DNA from: JBFMFR01 sp040752025
Lineage (GTDB): Bacteria > Chloroflexota > Anaerolineae > Anaerolineales > UBA4823
Reading direction: 5' to 3'
Assembly (NCBI GenBank): GCA_040752025.1
Contig: JBFMFR010000021.1
Location: forward strand, 36,245-100,244
DNA: 64,000 bases
Part shown: piece by piece, positions 52,750 through 60,688 of the stretch
Position numbering within the stretch: position 1 is the stretch's first letter
Layout: each line of letters begins with the position of its first letter
Notes under the pieces: generated by a model
What the model saw: the letters and a program-made list of their open reading frames with translations, nothing else
What the model was told of the DNA's origin: nothing
Databases searched by the model: none
Position numbers and translations under genes: made by a program

Positions 52750-53034
52750 GTTTTACGATTCGATAAACATTCACCTCGGTGTAAGAGATGTATCACGTCA
52801 CGGTATTCACAAAGTCCCCTGCAAAAGTTGACCACTTGCTCCGCGTTTACTATCGTCCACTCATTCAGCCTGCGCAGGCAGGCTTCGTGCCCCCAGTTGC
52901 GGTGATTTCAATCGCCAGGCGATCTGGTGAACGCCCTGGGAGGCGTATCGTCAATGATCTTTTGAGTTCCTCACTATGGTAGAATGGTTGCAGGAAACGC
53001 TCCCAGACAGTTGGTTTTAAGTCGGGTATAAGTC

Positions 53035-54591
53035 ATGCGCAACCGTTCATCCTCCCTGAATCTGGTGTTAGTACTGGTTGGTCTGGCCGTGTTGCTGGTC
53101 TTCTTCCTGGCATTGGCCTTGCAGTTCCGCCCCGGCAGCCGGCCTCCGTGGATCAGCGCCGGGCGCGAGCTGCCCACGTCCGCGGTCGTGATCGTGCCCA
53201 CCCCCACGCTGGGCTGGGGGCTGCCCACTCGCCGCCCGCCCGGCGCGCCCATCCTCACCCCTACCCCGGACGCGCCGCATGCCCTGCCGGCCCTGCGCAA
53301 AGACCCGGAAATGTACCAGGTGCAGCCTGGTGACACCCTGGGCAAGATCGCCGATCACTATGGTGTCAGCCTGGAACTCCTCGCCCAGGCGAACGAATTG
53401 GCTAACCCCAACCTCCTCTCCGTTGGCCAGGCCCTGGTCATTCCGGCGCCTACCCCGGGCGCCAGCGGGCCGGGCTTCAAGATCATTCCCGACTCAGAGC
53501 TGGTCTACGGCCCTGCCAGTATCGACTTCAGCGTTGAAGCCTTCGCCCAGCAGCAAGGCGGTTATCTGGCGAATTACCGCGAAACGGTGAACGATAAATC
53601 GCTCAGTGGAGCCCAGATCGTCCAGAACATCGCCCAGGATTACTCGGTCAACCCGCGCCTGCTCCTGGCAGCCTTGCAGTACCAGGGCGAATGGCTGACC
53701 AACGATACGCCCAAACCGGCCCAGCGCGACTACCCCCTGGGATTCCCCGACCCGGCGCGCAAGGGTCTCTATCGCCAGTTGGCCTGGGCAGCCAACAACC
53801 TGAACCGCGGCTTTTACCTCTGGCGGGTGGATGGCGCCGCCACCTGGACGCTGGGCGATGGCAGCATCGTGCCCATCTCGCCCGTCATCAACGCCGGCAC
53901 CGCCGGTGTGCAGCACCTGTTTGCCCTGTTGTACGGGCGGGCCGGCTGGGAAGCAGCCGTCTCTCAGGCCGGCTTGTTCGCCGTCTACAACCAGTTCTTC
54001 GGCTACCCGTTCGATTATGCCATCGAGCCCTCGCTGCCCCCCGGCCTGGCCCAACCGGCCATGCAGTTGCCCTTCGAGCTCAACGTGCAGTGGGCTTACA
54101 CCAGCGGGCCGCACGGCGGTTGGGGGGACGGCTCGGCCTGGGCTGCGCTGGACTTCGCCCCTGCCATCCAGGCCATCGGCTGTGTGCAAAGCGACGACTG
54201 GGTCGTCGCCGTGGCGGATGGCCTGATCCTGCGCGCCGGGGATGGCGCCGTGCTGCAAGACCTGGATGGAGACGGCCTGGAACAGACCGGCTGGGTTGTG
54301 CTCTACATGCACATCGAGACCCGCCACAGGGTGCAGACAGGCGCCTACCTCAAAGCCGGCGAGCGTATCGGCCACCCTTCCTGCGAAGGCGGCATCACCA
54401 CTGGTACACACGTACACCTGGCAAGGCGTTATAATGGAGAGTGGATCCCCGCAGACCAGAACCTGCCCTTCATCTTGGATGGCTGGGTTTCGAGCGGCGC
54501 GGGGGCCGAATACGATGGTTATTTGCAGCGCGGCGGGCAGCGCATCGAGGCTTTTGGCGGCCTGTCGCCGGAGAATGTGATACAGCGATAA
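53035..54591 (+). CDS. Secreted LysM and M23-family peptidase protein, paralog 1 (518 aa)
   Basis: The N-terminus has a membrane anchor (LVLVLVGLAVLLVFFLALAL) and a P/T-rich linker. LysM domain: YQVQPGDTLGKIADHYGVSL and ANPNLLSVGQALVIP (~90-140). The middle region (~165-335) has NPRLLLAALQYQGEW and FYLWRVDGA, like a helical lysozyme-type segment, but no clear catalytic residues. The C-terminal M23 peptidase has GPHGGWGDGSAWAALDFA (HxxxD zinc ligands) and GTHVHLAR (HxH). It probably binds peptidoglycan and cleaves cross-links outside the cell. It is first of three tandem paralogs. Confidence 0.88.
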   Translation: MRNRSSSLNLVLVLVGLAVLLVFFLALALQFRPGSRPPWISAGRELPTSAVVIVPTPTLGWGLPTRRPPGAPILTPTPDAPHALPALRKDPEMYQVQPGDTLGKIADHYGVSLELLAQANELANPNLLSVGQALVIPAPTPGASGPGFKIIPDSELVYGPASIDFSVEAFAQQQGGYLANYRETVNDKSLSGAQIVQNIAQDYSVNPRLLLAALQYQGEWLTNDTPKPAQRDYPLGFPDPARKGLYRQLAWAANNLNRGFYLWRVDGAATWTLGDGSIVPISPVINAGTAGVQHLFALLYGRAGWEAAVSQAGLFAVYNQFFGYPFDYAIEPSLPPGLAQPAMQLPFELNVQWAYTSGPHGGWGDGSAWAALDFAPAIQAIGCVQSDDWVVAVADGLILRAGDGAVLQDLDGDGLEQTGWVVLYMHIETRHRVQTGAYLKAGERIGHPSCEGGITTGTHVHLARRYNGEWIPADQNLPFILDGWVSSGAGAEYDGYLQRGGQRIEAFGGLSPENVIQR

Positions 54592-54614
54592 AGCTTATCG
54601 TTACGAAAAATTCA

Positions 54615-56270
54615 ATGAAACGAAAGATGAAAGCTTCCTACCGGTTTTTGTTTGTTCTCGTGTTCCTCAGCAGCCTGCTTAACGGCTGCGGCGCCAGCGG
54701 CAGCAGCTACTGGGTGCCGCCCAAGTCACCGCCCACCCAACCGGCGGCCCTGGCGCTCCTGGCTCCCACCGATGTGGCCGTCTCCAGCGTTATGCTCGAA
54801 GCCACCAGCACGCCCATCCCAACCCTCAGCCCGCCGGACCCAACTGACAATCCAATCCTGCCGGGTGAAACCCCGCAGGCCACGCAGGAAGGCCCCCTGG
54901 TCATCCCAACCCTGCCCCCGCCCACGCCTACTCCCCCCATCGCCGTGGTCAACACCGCCCCGATCCTGTACTATTCCCAGGCCGCCGACACCCTGCGCGT
55001 GGTAGCTATCCGCTTTGGCGTGCTGGCATCGGAGATCAGTTCCGCCGAACCCATCCCCGAAACCGGCTTCATCAACCCCGGGCAACTGCTCATCATCCCG
55101 CGGCGTTTGAGCAATGCCACCTCGTCGCAGCACCTGATACCAGATAGCGAAGTCGTTTACTCCCCCTCCGCTGTCGATTTCGACCCGAGCGCTTTCGCCA
55201 TCCAATCCGGCGGTTACCTGAGCGACTTCACCGAGTGGCACAAAAGCACTGGTCTGAAATCTGGTGCGGAGGTGCTGTTGCGCGTCGCCACCGAGAACTC
55301 GATCAACCCACGCCTGTTGATGGCCCTCCTGGAATGGCACAGCGCCTGGGTCAATGGCCGGCCGGAAGACAGCAATAAGATTACCTACCCGATGGGGGTG
55401 ATCGACCCATCTGAACGCGGCCTGTACAACCAGTTGGTCTGGACCGTCAACCAGCTTTCCATCGGTTACTACGCCTATCGCGAGGGCCGCCTGACCGAGA
55501 TCCGCTTCCCGGACGGCGTTCGCGTCCGCCTGGCGCCGGACCTGAATGCCGGTACTGCCGCCCTGCAGTACTATTTCGCCCAGCTTTACCAGGGCCAGCG
55601 CTGGCTGGACGCCCTGGACCCCGAGAAAGGCTTCCCCGCCCTGTACTCCCGCATGTTTGGCAACCCCTGGGAACGGGCGCAGACCGTAGAGCCGCTCTTC
55701 CCACCTGGAACCACTCAGCCGCCGCTGACCCTGCCTTTCGGGCGCAACTGGGTCTGGAGCTACACCGGCGGGCCGCACGGGGCCTGGGAGCATGACGGCG
55801 CCTATGCCGCCCTGGACTTTGCCCCTGGCTCCACCCAGCCCGGCTGCGTCGAAACCTCCGCCTGGGCCGTGGCCGCCGCGGCCGGCCTGGTCGTGCGCAT
55901 CGGTCCCGGGCTGGTCGTTCTCGACCTGGACGGCGACGGGCACGAACAAACCGGCTGGGTGCTGATCTACCTGCACGTCGCCACTAAAGACCGCATCCCC
56001 CTGGGCGCCTGGGTGGCGGCTGGCGAGCCGCTCGGCCACCCCTCCTGCGAGGGTGGGTTTGCCACTGGCACCCACCTGCACATCGCTCGCAAATTCAACG
56101 GCGAGTGGGTGCCCGCCGACGGCCCGTTGGCTTTCAACCTGGGCGGTTGGATCGCTCACGCTGGCGAGGATGCTTACAAAGGCACACTGACCCGCGACGG
56201 CCAGACAATCACCGCCTGCACCTGCAGCAACTTCGCCACGTTCATCACCCGTACCGATGATGACCCCTGA
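54615..56270 (+). CDS. Secreted LysM-like and M23-family lipoprotein, paralog 2 (551 aa)
   Basis: Start at 54615, a 23-bp gap from paralog 1. A lipobox (FLSSLLNGCGAS) marks a lipoprotein, and ~100 residues of P/T-rich linker follow. The LysM-like region is weaker than in paralog 1 (YYSQAADTLRVVAIRFGVLA). The middle region has NPRLLMALLEWHSAWV and YAYREGRL. The M23 domain has GPHGAWEHDGAYAALDFAPG and GTHLHIARKFNGEW with the zinc residues. The Cys-rich C-terminus TACTCSNFATF is shared with paralog 3. Its 3' end overlaps the start of the next gene by 14 bp. Confidence 0.87.
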   Translation: MKRKMKASYRFLFVLVFLSSLLNGCGASGSSYWVPPKSPPTQPAALALLAPTDVAVSSVMLEATSTPIPTLSPPDPTDNPILPGETPQATQEGPLVIPTLPPPTPTPPIAVVNTAPILYYSQAADTLRVVAIRFGVLASEISSAEPIPETGFINPGQLLIIPRRLSNATSSQHLIPDSEVVYSPSAVDFDPSAFAIQSGGYLSDFTEWHKSTGLKSGAEVLLRVATENSINPRLLMALLEWHSAWVNGRPEDSNKITYPMGVIDPSERGLYNQLVWTVNQLSIGYYAYREGRLTEIRFPDGVRVRLAPDLNAGTAALQYYFAQLYQGQRWLDALDPEKGFPALYSRMFGNPWERAQTVEPLFPPGTTQPPLTLPFGRNWVWSYTGGPHGAWEHDGAYAALDFAPGSTQPGCVETSAWAVAAAAGLVVRIGPGLVVLDLDGDGHEQTGWVLIYLHVATKDRIPLGAWVAAGEPLGHPSCEGGFATGTHLHIARKFNGEWVPADGPLAFNLGGWIAHAGEDAYKGTLTRDGQTITACTCSNFATFITRTDDDP

Positions 56271-57816
56271 AATGCGCCCTCATCGCCAACGACACACGCC
56301 GCTTTGGTCGCGTTGGCTGGCAGCCGGGTTGCTGCTCGCCTTCTGGTTGAGCGCCTGCCAGCCCGCTGCGCCTGCCAGCAGCCCGCCCGAGCATCTCCTC
56401 CAGGTCCCTGACTCCGGCCCCCCGGCCCAGGCAGACCTCCCCGACCAGCTCGCCACGCCTACCTCACCCTTCCCGCGCCGGCCGCGCTACGCTCCTGGCG
56501 AACTGGTGGATTACGTTGCTCAGGATGGCGACACGCTGCCCATGCTGGCACAGCGCTTCAACACCCAGGTCTCCGAAATCCTGGAAGCCAACGCCTTCAT
56601 TCCCCGTGACGCCACCACCATGCCGCCCGGCATGCCCATGCGCATCCCGATCTATTACCTGCCGCTGTGGGGCTCCCCTTATCGCATCCTCCCGGACAGC
56701 CTGTTCGTCAACGGCCCGGCCCAGGTTGGCTTCGATACCAGCCAGTTCGTCGCCGCGCACCCCGGCTGGCTGAGGGATTATTCTGACTACGTGGCCGATG
56801 CCAACCGCACCGGCGCCGAGATTATCGACTACGTCGCCCACTATTGGAGCGTCAGCCCGCGCCTGCTGTTGGCGCTGCTCGAATACCAGGCCGGGGCGCT
56901 CAGCAACCCGGTCCTTTCCCCGGAACTCAAAGATTACCCCCTGGGCCAGAAGAACTGGCGGCACCGGGGCATGTACCTGCAGTTGATCTGGGCCGCCAAT
57001 ACTCTCAACAACGGCTATTTCCGCTATAAGAACATGCAGTTGACCCAGCTCGAATTCCGGGACGGGCGCATCGAGCGCTTCGATCCCTGGCAGAACGCCG
57101 CCACGGCCGCGCTGCAAGCCTATTTCAACGAACTTTACGATTACGATCAGTTCGTGCAGGCTGTCTCCCCGCAAGGCTTCGCGGCTACCTACCAGGCCTT
57201 GTTGGGCGATCCCTGGGAGAACGAACAGCCCCACTTCCCGGGCAGCCTGCAGCAGCCGGATTTCATCCTGCCCTTCGAACCCGGGGATGTCTGGGCGCTG
57301 ACCGGCGGCCCGCACACCGGTTGGGGCAGCGGGGAGCCCCTGGCGGCCCTGGATTTCGCCCCGCCCTCCAAGACCTCCGGCTGCGTGCCCAGCGGCGTAT
57401 GGGCCACCGCCGTCGCCGACGGCCTGGTGATCCGCTCGATCACCGGCGAAGTCTGGCTCGACCTGGATGGCGACGGCGACGAGCGCACCGGCTGGGTCGT
57501 GTTTTACATGCACATCGGCACCGAAGGGCGCGCCCCCCTGGGCGCAGCCCTCAAGCAAGGCGACCCGATCGGGCACCCCTCCTGCGAAGGCGGATCCAGC
57601 ACCGGCACCCACATCCACATCGCCCGCAAGTACAACGGCGAGTGGCTTCCCGCCGGCGGCCTGGGCGGCGCCCTGGCCTTCAACCTGGAAGGTTGGACCG
57701 CCCACAATGGCAGCCAGATCTACCTGGGTACCCTCACGCGCCTTTCTCGTGTCGTCACCGCCTGCGTCTGCTCGAACGCCGCCAGTTTCATCCAAAGCGA
57801 CCGGCCCGAGAAGTAA
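56257..57816 (+). CDS. Secreted LysM-like and M23-family lipoprotein, paralog 3 (519 aa)
   Basis: Overlaps the end of paralog 2 by 14 bp, so translation may be coupled. A lipobox is seen in AFWLSACQPA. LysM-like: YVAQDGDTLPMLAQRFNTQV (~85-104). The middle region has SPRLLLALLEYQAGAL and GYFRYKNMQLTQ. The M23 domain has GPHTGWGSGEPLAALDFAPP and GTHIHIARKYNGEW, with all expected metal ligands. The three paralogs share the order anchor, linker, LysM, middle domain and peptidase, so they arose by tandem duplication. They could act together on the envelope during division or growth. Confidence 0.87.
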   Translation: MMTPEMRPHRQRHTPLWSRWLAAGLLLAFWLSACQPAAPASSPPEHLLQVPDSGPPAQADLPDQLATPTSPFPRRPRYAPGELVDYVAQDGDTLPMLAQRFNTQVSEILEANAFIPRDATTMPPGMPMRIPIYYLPLWGSPYRILPDSLFVNGPAQVGFDTSQFVAAHPGWLRDYSDYVADANRTGAEIIDYVAHYWSVSPRLLLALLEYQAGALSNPVLSPELKDYPLGQKNWRHRGMYLQLIWAANTLNNGYFRYKNMQLTQLEFRDGRIERFDPWQNAATAALQAYFNELYDYDQFVQAVSPQGFAATYQALLGDPWENEQPHFPGSLQQPDFILPFEPGDVWALTGGPHTGWGSGEPLAALDFAPPSKTSGCVPSGVWATAVADGLVIRSITGEVWLDLDGDGDERTGWVVFYMHIGTEGRAPLGAALKQGDPIGHPSCEGGSSTGTHIHIARKYNGEWLPAGGLGGALAFNLEGWTAHNGSQIYLGTLTRLSRVVTACVCSNAASFIQSDRPEK

Positions 57817-57844
57817 GTTTTTGCATCAAAACATAAAGATATTT

Positions 57845-57862
57845 AATATCAATATTGATATT
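57845..57862. promoter_or_regulatory. Perfect 18-bp palindrome upstream of the DUF2089 promoter
   Basis: AATATCAATATTGATATT is a perfect inverted repeat centred at 57853/57854. It ends 13 bp before the -35 box. It has the form of an operator for a homodimeric regulator. The binding protein is unknown; the DUF2089 product is one candidate for autoregulation. Confidence 0.65.
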
Positions 57863-57875
57863 TCTCAAGTTTATC

Positions 57876-57904
57876 TTGACAATTTTGAATTTCCTTCGTA
57901 TAAT
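57876..57904 (+). promoter_or_regulatory. Consensus sigma70-type promoter of the DUF2089/SHOCT operon
   Basis: TTGACA (57876-57881) and TATAAT (57899-57904) match the consensus perfectly with a 17-bp spacer. It is the best promoter in the window. Unrepressed expression would be high, so strong repression through the palindrome upstream is plausible. Confidence 0.9.
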
Positions 57905-57937
57905 AAGTTCTGGAGACTTAGAAGAAGGAAGGTCCGT

Positions 57938-58333
57938 ATGAACACCATCCCCACCCGTTGCCCACTCTGCGGCGGCGAAATCGCCGTGACACGCATTTAT
58001 TGTCGCGATTGCGACACGACCATCGAAGGCCGCTTTGTGGGCGGGCCGTTTAGCCAGCTTACCCCGGAACAGCTCAATTTTGTCGAGATCTTTGTGCGCT
58101 GCGAAGGCAAGATCACGCGCATGGAAGATGAAATTGGCCTCTCTTACCCCACCATCCGCAACCGTTTGCACGAAGTCATCCGCGCCCTGGGCTACGAGCC
58201 AGGCGTCAGCGAAGAACCGGTTGGCCTGAGCGAAGAGGACCGCCAGCGCATCCTGGAGGATCTCGATAAGGGCCTGATCAGCGCAGAAGACGCCATGCGC
58301 ATGATCCGGGAGTCAGAGGAGAAAGTCAAATGA
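57938..58333 (+). CDS. DUF2089 family zinc-ribbon/HTH regulator
   Basis: GAAGGAAGG precedes the ATG at 57938. The 131-residue protein has an N-terminal zinc ribbon (CPLCGGEIAVTRIYCRDC, ~8-25), a helix-turn-helix domain (FCVR region: LTPEQLNFVEIFVRCEGKITRMEDEI, then YPTIRNRLHEVI, ~42-84) and a C-terminal SHOCT-like helical hairpin (EDRQRILEDLDKGLISAEDAMRMI, ~100-123). The HTH recognition helix SYPTIRNRL resembles sigma/LuxR helices, so this protein is probably a DNA-binding regulator of the operon. Its stop overlaps the start of the next gene (ATGA). Confidence 0.9.
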   Translation: MNTIPTRCPLCGGEIAVTRIYCRDCDTTIEGRFVGGPFSQLTPEQLNFVEIFVRCEGKITRMEDEIGLSYPTIRNRLHEVIRALGYEPGVSEEPVGLSEEDRQRILEDLDKGLISAEDAMRMIRESEEKVK

Positions 58334-59598
58334 AATCACAGGTCATTTCAACCGGTGCCGCGCCCCAGGTGATCATCTCAGCCATCATGGGCGATTTGCG
58401 CATCAAAGGCTGGGAAGAAGATCAAATCCAGATCGATGCCGATCCCGACGAGATCAACCTGGAAGAAACCGCAGGCGCCTTCCACCTGGAATGCCAGGGC
58501 GACTGCACCTTGCGCCTGCCTCAGGACGCCTCCCTGAGCGTAGACAGCGTGCACGGCGATGCGGTTGTCAAATCCGTCCTCGGCTCGATCGTCATCGGCG
58601 AAGCGCACGGCTCGCTGACCCTGAAAAACGTCGGCCCAACGCGCCTCACCACCGTTCATGGCGAACTCCTGGCCAAAGATGTCGCCGGCGACCTCTCGGC
58701 AGAAGTCGTCCAGGGCAATGCCTCCCTGCGCGATATCCGTGGCGCCTGCCGTACGCCTGAGGTGCACGGCAACCTGGACCTGCGCGATGCGGGTGGGAAC
58801 CTGCAAGCCAACGCCCACGGCAACGCCCGCGTGCGCCTGAGCAGCCTGGGCGGCGATCAATACGAGATCGAGGCCAGCGGCAACGCCCACTGCAACATCC
58901 CCGAAGACGCCGACCTGCAGCTCTCGCTCTCCAGCGGCGCCCAGGTCATCCGGGTGAAACTGCCCGGTCACACCCAGACCCTGCGGCAGGCGCAGTGCGA
59001 ATTCACCACCGGCGCTGGCGCCGGCGCCATGCGCATCTCCGCCGGAGGCTCGTTATACCTCTTCGGGCAAAGCTCGGATTGGGCCGAACGCGACGCCGAA
59101 TTCGGCGTGGGCTACAGCGGCCTGCCCGAGGATTTCTCCGAGCAGATCGCCCAGCAGGTGCACGCCCAGATCACCTCGCAAATGGAGATGATGACCGAAC
59201 AGATCAACCACCAGATGGAACGCCTCTCCGACCAGATCGGCAAGAGCGGCATGTCCGCCGAGGAGATCGAGCGCATCATGGGCAAAGCGCGCCAGACCAG
59301 CGAGCGCGAGGCCGAACGCGCCCAGGAGAAGATGCGCCGCGCCCAGGAAAAGCTGGAGCGCAACCTGGAAGCCGCCAGGCGCCGCCAGGAGTTGAAGGCC
59401 CAGGCCAGTGTCCGTCGCGAAGGACGCCGGCGCTCGTGGAGCTTCGAATTTCCCACCCCGCCAGCGCCCCCCGCTCCTGCCGCGGAGCCCGTCTCCGAAG
59501 AAGAGCGCCTGATGATCCTGCGCATGCTGGAGCAGAAGAAAATCTCCCTGGATGAGGCCAACCAGTTGCTCTCGGCGCTGGAAGGCAAAGAGAATTGA
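58330..59598 (+). CDS. DUF4097-type beta-helix protein with coiled coil and C-terminal SHOCT-like module
   Basis: Overlaps the DUF2089 gene by 4 bp. Residues ~1-235 are a repetitive beta-strand domain of DUF4097 type (SVDSVHGDAVVKSVLGSIVI, LTTVHGELLAKDVAGDL). Residues ~260-365 are a charged coiled coil (SERERAERAQEKMRRAQEKL-like). The last ~30 residues are ERLMILRMLEQKKISLDEAN, similar to the N-terminal module of YvlB/LiaX. No signal peptide is present. LiaX/YvlB-type proteins act in cell-envelope stress, so a similar role is inferred, with the module at the other end. Confidence 0.85.
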   Translation: MKSQVISTGAAPQVIISAIMGDLRIKGWEEDQIQIDADPDEINLEETAGAFHLECQGDCTLRLPQDASLSVDSVHGDAVVKSVLGSIVIGEAHGSLTLKNVGPTRLTTVHGELLAKDVAGDLSAEVVQGNASLRDIRGACRTPEVHGNLDLRDAGGNLQANAHGNARVRLSSLGGDQYEIEASGNAHCNIPEDADLQLSLSSGAQVIRVKLPGHTQTLRQAQCEFTTGAGAGAMRISAGGSLYLFGQSSDWAERDAEFGVGYSGLPEDFSEQIAQQVHAQITSQMEMMTEQINHQMERLSDQIGKSGMSAEEIERIMGKARQTSEREAERAQEKMRRAQEKLERNLEAARRRQELKAQASVRREGRRRSWSFEFPTPPAPPAPAAEPVSEEERLMILRMLEQKKISLDEANQLLSALEGKEN

Positions 59599-59604
59599 GG
59601 TCGT

Positions 59605-60309
59605 ATGGAAGATAACCAGCGCATGCGCATTTTGGAGATGATCGAAAGAGGCGAAGTCACCGCCGAGGAAGGCCTGCGCCTGTTGGAGGCCTTGAACGAA
59701 GTCGAGGCATCCGGCGACGAGGCCGCCCCCGCCCTGGCGGACTCCTACCCGCCGGACGAAGAGGCCTTCCAGGCAGAACCCGCGGCGGAACCAGCCGCCG
59801 AGATGCCCTTCCAGGAGGAGGGCCCGCAGGTGATCATCAACCAGCCGCCGGGCGCCAGCATACCGCCCGAGGCCGAGAAATGGCGCAGCTACTGGACCAT
59901 CCCGCTCTGGATCGGCGTGGGCGTTGTCGTCGTGGGCGGCCTGCTCATGTATTGGGCCCAAACCAGCTCCGGCCTGGGCTTCTGGTTCGTCTGCGCCAGC
60001 CTGCCCTTCATCCTGGGCGTCCTGCTGCTGGTGCTGGCCTTCCAGTCGCGCACTGCCCCCTGGCTGCACCTGCGCGTCCAGCAAAGGCCCGGCGAAAGCC
60101 CACAGCGCATCGCTTTCAGTTTCCCCATCCCGGTGGGCATCACCGCCTGGGGCCTGCGCACCTTCGGGCGCTACATCCCCAAGTTGGAGAATACCTCCCT
60201 GGACGAGATCGTCCTGGCGCTGGGCGAGACGCGCAAGAGCGGCACACCCTTGTATATCCAGGTAGATGAGGGCGAAGATGAAGAAAAGGTAGAGATTTTT
60301 ATTGGCTAA
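59605..60309 (+). CDS. SHOCT-like module plus two-helix membrane protein (234 aa)
   Basis: GAGG lies 5-10 nt before the ATG. Residues ~4-31 (NQRMRILEMIERGEVTAEEG) are the SHOCT-like module. An acidic linker leads to two membrane helices (~100-122 IPLWIGVGVVVVGGLLMYWA and ~128-150 FWFVCASLPFILGVLLLVLAF) and a C-terminal ~80-residue domain with GITAWGLRTFGRYIPKLEN and an acidic EGEDEEKVEIFIG tail. The tail resembles that of the next protein (EEDDEHVEIFIE). It was not recognised as a named family. It probably tethers the stress system to the membrane. Confidence 0.8.
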   Translation: MEDNQRMRILEMIERGEVTAEEGLRLLEALNEVEASGDEAAPALADSYPPDEEAFQAEPAAEPAAEMPFQEEGPQVIINQPPGASIPPEAEKWRSYWTIPLWIGVGVVVVGGLLMYWAQTSSGLGFWFVCASLPFILGVLLLVLAFQSRTAPWLHLRVQQRPGESPQRIAFSFPIPVGITAWGLRTFGRYIPKLENTSLDEIVLALGETRKSGTPLYIQVDEGEDEEKVEIFIG

Positions 60310-60319
60310 GGAGAGCCGC

Positions 60320-60688
60320 ATGGCAACCAACGAAGAGCGATTGAAGATACTTAAAATGATCGACGATGGCAAGATTACTGCCGAGGAGGGCGCCCGGCTG
60401 CTCGCTACCCTGAGCGAGAGCCGCAAGCCAGCCGGGCGCAAAACCGCGCTGCGCGGCGGCGCCCGCTGGCTGCGCGTGCGCGTCACCGACATGGTGACCG
60501 GTAAGCCCAAGGCCACCGTCAACCTGCCCATGGGCCTGCTGGATGCCGGTTTGAACATCGCCTCCAAGTACGCCCCCGACATCGCCTTCGATGAGCTCAT
60601 CGAGGCGATCAACGCCGGCGCCGAAGGTCGCATTATTGACGTTTACGATGAGGAAGACGACGAACACGTCGAAATCTTTATCGAATGA
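60320..60688 (+). CDS. Short SHOCT-like protein (122 aa)
   Basis: GGAGAG lies before the ATG at 60320. The first ~32 residues are NEERLKILKMIDDGKITAEE, the module shared with the neighbours. The remaining ~85 residues have WLRVRVTDMVTGKPKATVNL and a helical region NIASKYAPDIAFDELIEAI, ending in the acidic DEEDDEHVEIFIE. It has no signal peptide or membrane helix and looks like the soluble partner of the preceding protein's C-terminal domain. Its stop overlaps the MFS start (ATGA), so these genes are one operon. Confidence 0.8.
   Translation: MATNEERLKILKMIDDGKITAEEGARLLATLSESRKPAGRKTALRGGARWLRVRVTDMVTGKPKATVNLPMGLLDAGLNIASKYAPDIAFDELIEAINAGAEGRIIDVYDEEDDEHVEIFIE

Noticed and set aside
53000..57800. 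Possible CRISPR or phage lysis cassette because of three peptidase genes
   Set aside because: No spaced repeats, holin or phage structural genes; the genes are lipoproteins/membrane proteins of the cell envelope type.
59053..60633. A 526-residue minus-strand frame across the SHOCT operon
   Set aside because: Antisense of three well-supported plus-strand genes; no recognisable domain.
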